Below, piece after piece: positions 6,126 through 11,222 of a stretch of DNA of 11,222 bases; positions within the stretch are counted from its first letter, which is position 1; each line of letters starts with the position of its first letter. The notes under the pieces were generated by a model, which was given only the letters and a program-made list of their open reading frames with translations, made no database searches and was not told the origin of the DNA. The stretch is taken from positions 1-11,222 of the forward strand of contig JAOUNZ010000018.1 in the NCBI GenBank assembly GCA_029880665.1, in the 5' to 3' direction. Both the position numbers and the translations under genes were made by a program. Source of the stretch: Candidatus Nitrosopumilus sp. GTDB lineage: Archaea; Thermoproteota; Nitrososphaeria; Nitrososphaerales; Nitrosopumilaceae.

Positions 6126-6138
6126 TTATATCTTTATG
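6126..6138 (-). promoter_or_regulatory. TATA box for the 213-aa secreted protein gene
   Basis: The minus strand reads CATAAAGATATAA, centred about 21-24 nt from the ATG at 6111. This is again consistent with a leaderless transcript. It is divergent from the promoter at 6172-6180. Confidence 0.5.
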
Positions 6139-6171
6139 CGAATGGTACAAAGTTCGAGTTTATCAAAACTG

Positions 6172-6180
6172 TTTAAATTA
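6172..6180 (+). promoter_or_regulatory. TATA box for the CopC-CopD fusion gene
   Basis: It reads TTTAAATTA, with its centre 27 nt before the ATG at 6203, so the mRNA would start at the ATG. Any operator controlling both divergent genes would lie between 6112 and 6202. I see no strong palindrome there. Confidence 0.6.
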
Positions 6181-6202
6181 TCAATGACTGCTTGAAGATT
6201 AA

Positions 6203-8986
6203 ATGCAAAAGTTTTTGATTGCTCTACTGATTATCTCATTTATTGCTGTTCCATTTGTATATGCACATCCTTTTACAGAAAAAACAATCCCAAGCTTGAC
6301 ATCAAATTCTCCTGCTGGTACGACAAAAGTAATTGTATTTTTTTCAGAACCGGTCGACATAAACTTTAGCGAAATTAAAGTATTAGATAGTACTGGAAAT
6401 CAAATTGATAATAAAGATACTGATTATTATGAAGGATATGATTCTCTAGTTGTCACAACTCCCCCATTAGAAGATGGGATCTACACTGCATCTACCAAAG
6501 TACTTTCTAAAGTTGACGGACATCTAGTTCCAAATGCTTTCCTGTTTGCAGTAGGAGATGTTGTAATTGATCCATCTTTATTTGAACAAGAGGGATCGTC
6601 GGAAGTCATATTTTTGCCAGAGGCAGGTGCCAGATTTCCAGGACTTGTGGGTCAGACAATTGTTTTAGGAGCAGTAATTGCGTCACTAATAATTTGGAGA
6701 ACACAAAACAAACAACTAATCAAAGAAGAACTAGATAAGATAGAATCATTCAATCACGGTAAATTCATGTCAATTACAGGAATTGGTTTGATGTTAGTTT
6801 TTGTTTCAAATATTTTGATGATTGCAATACAATCGATTAGGTTAGATGCTTCTGTAATTGATGCAATTCAGACAGATTTTGGTTTTACTTGGATTATTAG
6901 AATGATTATTACAATAATTTCGCTAGTAATGTGGTTTGTATTAGATAGGAAAAAAATCCTATCAAAGAAAAATCAAATACCGTTGCTTGTAGCTATGCTT
7001 ACATTAATTGGAACTTCTAGTATGGTTGGACACAGTGCAGCAAGTGGAGAAATACCAGCACTAGTTTTAGATTACATACATAATTTGGTGTCAGCAGTAT
7101 GGATTGGCGGAATATTCTATTTTGTTTTTATTTTACTACCAACATTTTCACAATTAAAAGAATCAAAACGGGAAAAAATGACTTTGGTAATGATACCAAG
7201 ATTTTCAATAGCATTTATCATTTCAGTAGGGATTGTCATAATTACAGGACCAACACTCATGTGGTTCTTAGAATCAGATCTAGGAACAATCACGGAATCA
7301 ATTTATGGTCAATTAATTATTTTAAAAGTTTCAATTGCTGCAATAATAATTGGTTTTGGGGCATTTTTCCAATTTAAAGTTCAGAAAAATGCAGAAAAGA
7401 ATTTCTCATCAGGAAAAATTTCAGTGCACAAAAAACTAAAGAGATCACTTAAAATGGATGCAGTGTTAGGAGTTATTCTTCTTGGTGTTGTTGCATTGCT
7501 AACAAATGGAACATTACCAGCAGGTGAAATTCAAAAAGTTGATGCTCAAGAGATGGTGTATGGTTTTAACGCCATAGAGTTTACAGAAAATGTAAAATTT
7601 GATATCAACATCACGCCATTTTCTAGTGGAACAAACACCGTTGTAGTTAAAGTGACTGACTTTGATGATAAACAATTATACGATTCAAATGAAGTTAAGG
7701 TAAAGATATCAAACCCATCAAAGAATATTTCACCAATAGAGATCCCGATGGAAGTGCTCAAGCAAAAAGAAGATAAGCCAATTGAATTCCAAGGACAATT
7801 AACCTTTGGATTTTCTGGCGAATGGCTGATTGAGATTGAAGCCCAAAGAACTGATAATGCAAATGAATCAAAGATTTTGAATCTGCTTGTAAAACCAAGA
7901 TTAACAAATATTCAGTCTCAAATTACAGAATATGAGTTTCCTGAGAATGCAAAACCTCTATTTCCAATATATGATGGGAAAGATTCCATCTGGATTAGTG
8001 ATGCATCAGCACCACGGTTATGGGAATTTTCACTTGAAACAAAAGAATTTACTCCATATTCATTTGATGGGTTGGCAACTACGTTTCTAACTCAAGACAG
8101 TAAAGGGAGAATTTGGTTTACAGATACGCCGCGGAATCAAATTGGATTTATCGATATGGAAAGTAAACAGATTACAACAAGAACCATTCCAAAATTAGAT
8201 CCGCTAATTTCAGAAAATACACCGCTTTTCATCAAATCTGATTTTGATGACAATATTTGGATTACAGTTGTCAACAAAGATAAAATTCTAAAATATTTGC
8301 CAGATCTTGACAAATTTGAAGAAATTGTGCTTCCAGGAAAAGAATCTTTACCGTTTGCTCTAACAGTTGATAAGGATGGAAAAATTTGGTACAGTACTAC
8401 AGGCGCAGGTAAAATAGGGTTCATCAATCCTCAAGACAATTCAGTAACTCAAATTTCTACAGACATCATACTTCAAGGTCCAGAATCATTGGTTTTTGAT
8501 GATAAAGGGAATCTATGGATTGCGGAGCATACAGGTTTGGCCATTACCAAATTTAATCCAATTTTAGAAACATTTGAGAAGATTGCGATTTCAGACAAAG
8601 ATGCATTGCCATTTGGTATGACATTTGATAAGTATGGCAACATCTGGTTTGCTCAACATACAGTAGATAAAATTGGAGTTTATGATCCAGACAACAACAA
8701 CATACTTGAGATTCCAGTACCTACAGAAAATACATTTATTCAGTTTATGACATCTGATGGTGATGATAATGTATGGTTTGTTGAACAGCAATCAAATAAA
8801 ATTGGAACTGTAAGAACTATAGAAATCCCAGTTACTGCTTCAGAGATAGGGTCATCCAATAATTTTGAATTAAAGTATACAGAAGTTGCTTCACCACTTA
8901 TATCATTAGGGATTGTTGCAACATCGTTGTTTTTTGTAAAAAGTGTTAAGGATAAGAGAAGATTAAATTCTTTGATTAATGTTTAG
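6203..8986 (+). CDS. copCD: CopC-CopD copper protein fused to a seven-blade Vgb-like propeller
   Basis: A 927-aa multidomain membrane protein. The signal peptide is cut at FVYA|HPF, making His22 the mature N-terminus. The CopC domain (22-120) has the S-KVDGH motif. His22, Asp105 and His107 correspond to the His1/Asp/His copper(II) site of CopC proteins, at almost the same spacing. The CopD part (about 148-435) has about eight membrane helices, with His277 and His293 as candidate metal ligands. An outer beta domain follows (about 445-565), like the one after CopD in Bacillus YcnJ-type proteins. Seven propeller blades have their IWxx strands near 596, 637, 685, 728, 771, 814 and 857, about 43 residues apart, and resemble virginiamycin B lyase/streptogramin-lyase propellers. 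A last helix (about 897-913) and a basic tail end the protein. The likely role is copper binding outside and transfer across the membrane; what the propeller does is unknown. The 3' end overlaps the convergent permease gene by 11 bp. Confidence 0.92.
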   Translation: MQKFLIALLIISFIAVPFVYAHPFTEKTIPSLTSNSPAGTTKVIVFFSEPVDINFSEIKVLDSTGNQIDNKDTDYYEGYDSLVVTTPPLEDGIYTASTKVLSKVDGHLVPNAFLFAVGDVVIDPSLFEQEGSSEVIFLPEAGARFPGLVGQTIVLGAVIASLIIWRTQNKQLIKEELDKIESFNHGKFMSITGIGLMLVFVSNILMIAIQSIRLDASVIDAIQTDFGFTWIIRMIITIISLVMWFVLDRKKILSKKNQIPLLVAMLTLIGTSSMVGHSAASGEIPALVLDYIHNLVSAVWIGGIFYFVFILLPTFSQLKESKREKMTLVMIPRFSIAFIISVGIVIITGPTLMWFLESDLGTITESIYGQLIILKVSIAAIIIGFGAFFQFKVQKNAEKNFSSGKISVHKKLKRSLKMDAVLGVILLGVVALLTNGTLPAGEIQKVDAQEMVYGFNAIEFTENVKFDINITPFSSGTNTVVVKVTDFDDKQLYDSNEVKVKISNPSKNISPIEIPMEVLKQKEDKPIEFQGQLTFGFSGEWLIEIEAQRTDNANESKILNLLVKPRLTNIQSQITEYEFPENAKPLFPIYDGKDSIWISDASAPRLWEFSLETKEFTPYSFDGLATTFLTQDSKGRIWFTDTPRNQIGFIDMESKQITTRTIPKLDPLISENTPLFIKSDFDDNIWITVVNKDKILKYLPDLDKFEEIVLPGKESLPFALTVDKDGKIWYSTTGAGKIGFINPQDNSVTQISTDIILQGPESLVFDDKGNLWIAEHTGLAITKFNPILETFEKIAISDKDALPFGMTFDKYGNIWFAQHTVDKIGVYDPDNNNILEIPVPTENTFIQFMTSDGDDNVWFVEQQSNKIGTVRTIEIPVTASEIGSSNNFELKYTEVASPLISLGIVATSLFFVKSVKDKRRLNSLINV

Positions 8987-9794
8987 ACAGTAAGCCAGCA
9001 GATTTGATTCCTATTGTTCCTGCAAATAGACCAATTGATAATAACACAATTGTTCCAGCAGGAGTTATATCAAAAATATAAGAAATCAAAATTCCTATAA
9101 CTACAGAGAAGATTGAAAAACTCATTGAGATTATAGCAGTCTGTTTGAATCCTTTGCCATACATAATTGCAGTAACATTGGGAATTACAAACAAAGCAGA
9201 AATTAATAATACACCAACTAGCTGAATTGATGTAACTACAGTTAATCCGGCCATGAACACAATCAAATAATTGATTTTTTCGACAGGAATCCCACTGACT
9301 TTAGCTTGTTCCTCATTAAAGGTTGAATAAAGAATTTGTCTATAAAGCAACAAAATTACAACGAGAATTCCGCCAGTTAATGATAAGATCAGTATCGTAT
9401 CATTTACACTTACTAGAAGAATACTGCCAAATAGGAAACTAAAGATGTCGATTGTAAATCCGCCAGATAAACCAATAATCACAAGTCCTACTGCAATTCC
9501 TGACGATAGTAATACTGCAATCGATGCATCGCCAGAGATATTGTATCTGTCCTTGATTTTTGTAATGATTAGAGCACTAGCTATTGAAACACCATAAGCT
9601 GTCCATAGAGGATAAATTCCTGCCAGTAAACCCAGTGCAATTCCTCCAAATGACGAATGTGCAATTGCATCACCAAATAATGAATACCGTCGTAAAACCA
9701 GAAACAATCCAATTACCGAACAAAGGATTGCTATTGCAATTCCAGAAATTAATGCTCTATGCATGAAACTGTATGTCAAAATTTCGAAAGTCAT
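8976..9794 (-). CDS. znuB: Metal ABC transporter permease, ZnuB/MntB (ABC-3) family
   Basis: A 272-aa integral membrane protein of usual length for the ABC-3 permeases that import zinc, manganese or iron. It is built of about eight or nine hydrophobic helices. Family features visible are the LFLVLRRYSLFGDAIAH block at 30-46 (the cytoplasmic contact region plus conserved Asp42 and His46), the FNEEQAKVSGIP coupling loop at 159-170 and GVLLISALFVIPNVTA at 194-209. It pairs with the ATPase encoded just upstream; only 2 bp separate that gene's stop from this ATG at 9794. No Shine-Dalgarno motif is seen at a normal distance, so translation is probably coupled. The metal cannot be decided from the permease alone. 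Its stop overlaps the end of the convergent CopC-CopD gene. Confidence 0.92.
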   Translation of the reverse strand: MTFEILTYSFMHRALISGIAIAILCSVIGLFLVLRRYSLFGDAIAHSSFGGIALGLLAGIYPLWTAYGVSIASALIITKIKDRYNISGDASIAVLLSSGIAVGLVIIGLSGGFTIDIFSFLFGSILLVSVNDTILILSLTGGILVVILLLYRQILYSTFNEEQAKVSGIPVEKINYLIVFMAGLTVVTSIQLVGVLLISALFVIPNVTAIMYGKGFKQTAIISMSFSIFSVVIGILISYIFDITPAGTIVLLSIGLFAGTIGIKSAGLLSKH

Positions 9795-9796
9795 TG

Positions 9797-10516
9797 TTAA
9801 TGATGATGCATGTGTTCCTGCATCGAAGCCTCAGAATATTGTTTGATCAGTTCATCATTTGAAAAGAATTTTGCAGATTCTCCATGGAAAAACAATGTTC
9901 TATTTAGACAAGCTACATGATTTGCCAGTTGATTAACAGCATCTAGATCATGAGAAGACCAAATGATAGTAATTTTTTGTTTTGAATTTAATTCACGGAG
10001 TATGCTGTAGAATAGTTCTATGCTTTGTTGATCGATTCCCGTAACAGGTTCATCCAGAATTAGAATTTTTGGATTGTTTACCAAAGCTTTTGCAATAAAT
10101 ACTCGCTGTAGTTGTCCTCCAGATAATTCACCTATTCTTCTATTACGAAGTTCGTGTATCCATAATTGTTGTAAAATTTCGTTAATTTTACTTTCGTCAG
10201 ATTCATTTTTTAATCCCATTCTTACTACATCGCTAACAGTTGCGGGAAAATTTTTTTCAAAAATTGGTTTTTGTGGCACATATCCAATTTCTTTAAGATA
10301 ATTTTTTGATTTTCTAATATCTTCGCCAAAAAATTTGATAGTTCCAGTATACTTTGTATTTAGTCCCAACATTGAATCAAATAAGGTAGATTTTCCTGCT
10401 CCATTAGGTCCAATTATTCCTAGAAAATCACCTTGATCGACTCTAAAGCTCACATCATCTAATGCCTTAACATCAGGATATTGAACAGTAAGATTCTCGA
10501 TTTCCACTATCAACAT
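9797..10516 (-). CDS. znuC: Metal ABC transporter ATPase, ZnuC/MntB-type
   Basis: A 239-aa cytoplasmic ATP-binding subunit that powers metal uptake with the permease encoded downstream. All nucleotide-binding motifs are intact: Walker A GPNGAGKST at 36-44, Q-loop Gln82 in YVPQKP, signature LSGGQ at 131-135, Walker B ILILDEP at 151-157 with catalytic Glu156, and switch His189 in SSHD. The C-terminus is short and ends in a His cluster (His235 and 237-239), unusual enough to note, which might sense or bind metal. The ATG at 10516 overlaps the stop of the binding-protein gene by 7 nt (ATGTTGA). It is preceded by AAAGGAAG at about 6 nt spacing, a credible Shine-Dalgarno site. This supports the start and indicates one polycistronic mRNA. 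Confidence 0.94.
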   Translation of the reverse strand: MLIVEIENLTVQYPDVKALDDVSFRVDQGDFLGIIGPNGAGKSTLFDSMLGLNTKYTGTIKFFGEDIRKSKNYLKEIGYVPQKPIFEKNFPATVSDVVRMGLKNESDESKINEILQQLWIHELRNRRIGELSGGQLQRVFIAKALVNNPKILILDEPVTGIDQQSIELFYSILRELNSKQKITIIWSSHDLDAVNQLANHVACLNRTLFFHGESAKFFSNDELIKQYSEASMQEHMHHH

Positions 10517-11222
10517 AATGCTTCCTTTAGATTTTCAAGATTTTGTGTCATTTTAGATATGTAAGTTTGATCAGATAAAATTTCCAGTGGTGATAAAATT
10601 AGAACTTTGCCTCCTATCTCATTTGCAATTATGTTTGATGTACGTGTATCAATATTTTCTTCACTAAAAATTACTTTGATGTTTAATGCTCTAGAAGTTG
10701 AAATTATATTTTCAAGAGTTTTTGCCGTTATTTCTCCATGTGAATAATTTGATGAAATAATTGTGTGTTGATTAAGATCATATTCTTCTGCAAAATAAGA
10801 GAATGCATCATGAAAAGATACAAAATCATGATTACAGTTAGATAATTCGTCTCGAATTTTTGAATCAAGTAAATCTAATTTTTCCACATATTTTGCCGCA
10901 TTGGATTGGTAATATAGTTGATTTTCAGGATCAGATTGTGAAAAAGCAGATGCAATGTTTTGTACTTGAATTTTTGCATAAACAGGATTTAGCCAAATGT
11001 GTGGATCGGCAATTCGATGCGAATTTTCAGCATCAGAATTTCTGATCGGGATTCCATTACTTGTGTCAACTATTTTACCAGAGTAATTAGTCTCTTGTAA
11101 ACTATTAACCCAATTTTCAAAACCAATTCCGTTGATAATTATTAGATCAGACTTTTGCATTGTTTGTACATCTTTAACAGTTGGTTCCCAATCATGAGGT
11201 TCAACTCCTACGGGTACAAGTA
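10510..11222 (-). CDS. znuA: Metal ABC transporter substrate-binding protein, ZnuA-like (5' end outside window)
   Basis: The frame is open to the right edge. The 20 codons before the in-frame ATG at 11160 read VPVGVEPHDWEPT and onward, a hallmark of cluster A-I metal-binding proteins. The ATG at 11160 is therefore internal, and the signal peptide and true start lie beyond 11222. Counting from residue 1 at the edge, likely ligands are His9 (EPHDW), His74 (DPHIWLNP) and a third His among His137, His152 and His161 (the FHDAF block and the NQHTIISSNYSHGE region). The FSEEN block (about 185-189) is also present. At the position where manganese-type proteins carry a fourth-ligand Asp, near LSPLE, Ser209 is seen, which leans toward a zinc-type three-His site. 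No His-rich loop is visible. The protein would capture metal outside the membrane and deliver it to the permease. Confidence 0.92.
   Translation of the reverse strand, partial: LVPVGVEPHDWEPTVKDVQTMQKSDLIIINGIGFENWVNSLQETNYSGKIVDTSNGIPIRNSDAENSHRIADPHIWLNPVYAKIQVQNIASAFSQSDPENQLYYQSNAAKYVEKLDLLDSKIRDELSNCNHDFVSFHDAFSYFAEEYDLNQHTIISSNYSHGEITAKTLENIISTSRALNIKVIFSEENIDTRTSNIIANEIGGKVLILSPLEILSDQTYISKMTQNLENLKEALC
10523..10530 (-). promoter_or_regulatory. Ribosome binding site for the metal ABC ATPase gene
   Basis: AAAGGAAG on the minus strand lies about 6 nt before the ATG at 10516, inside the end of the upstream gene. It is the one internal start in the window with an evident Shine-Dalgarno site, in contrast to the leaderless first genes. 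Confidence 0.5.

Noticed and set aside
7900..8840. Propeller region as a separate antibiotic lyase gene
   Set aside because: It is continuous in frame with CopC-CopD, with no stop, promoter or start in between, and it ends in a membrane anchor. Streptogramin cleavage is not a credible role here.
11160..11160. ATG at 11160 as the start of the metal-binding protein
   Set aside because: The frame stays open to the window edge and encodes the conserved VPVGVEPHDWEPT block upstream, so the ATG is internal.

Overview
The window reads as a chromosomal segment of an ammonia-oxidising archaeon (Nitrososphaerota, most likely Nitrosopumilales such as Nitrosopumilus, Nitrosarchaeum or Nitrosotenuis). 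The DNA is AT-rich. Nearly every promoter is an archaeal TATA-like box about 21-27 nt before the start codon, which predicts leaderless mRNAs. Two proteins carry the WIKNNAxWW C-terminal repeats, one ends in a PEFG-CTERM archaeosortase signal, and one has a CFI-box C-terminal domain. I recognise all of these as typical of this lineage. The taxonomic call rests on pattern recognition, not on a search.

Layout. Positions 1-120 hold no complete gene, only a possible 3' end of a + strand gene. From 121 to 3629, on the minus strand, lie two tandem paralogous secreted proteins (547-codon and 572-codon reading frames). A 68-codon ORF with its own promoter sits between them and overlaps the 5' end of the second paralog. 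From 3723 the + strand carries a CFI-box membrane protein, then a blue-copper protein with a second His-rich beta domain and a PEFG-CTERM anchor. A minus-strand secreted, C-terminally anchored protein (5470-6111) follows. Divergent from it is a 927-aa + strand CopC-CopD fusion with an extra beta domain, a seven-blade Vgb-like propeller and a final membrane segment. Convergent with that gene is a minus-strand metal ABC transporter operon (binding protein, ATPase, permease; znuA-znuC-znuB order), whose 5' end lies beyond the right edge.

How the parts may fit together. Every gene from 121 to 8986, except the 68-codon ORF, encodes an exported or surface protein. Several are clear copper proteins (the cupredoxin and CopC/CopD). 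The zinc/manganese-type importer lies next door. Four of the exported proteins are predicted to begin, after signal-peptide removal, with histidine. In CopC this residue is a copper(II) ligand. I infer a cell-surface copper-handling neighbourhood, which would suit an organism whose ammonia monooxygenase and electron transport depend on copper. Shared function of the two paralogs and of the 213-aa protein with copper is a hypothesis. No RNA genes, CRISPR arrays, insertion sequences or attachment sites were seen.
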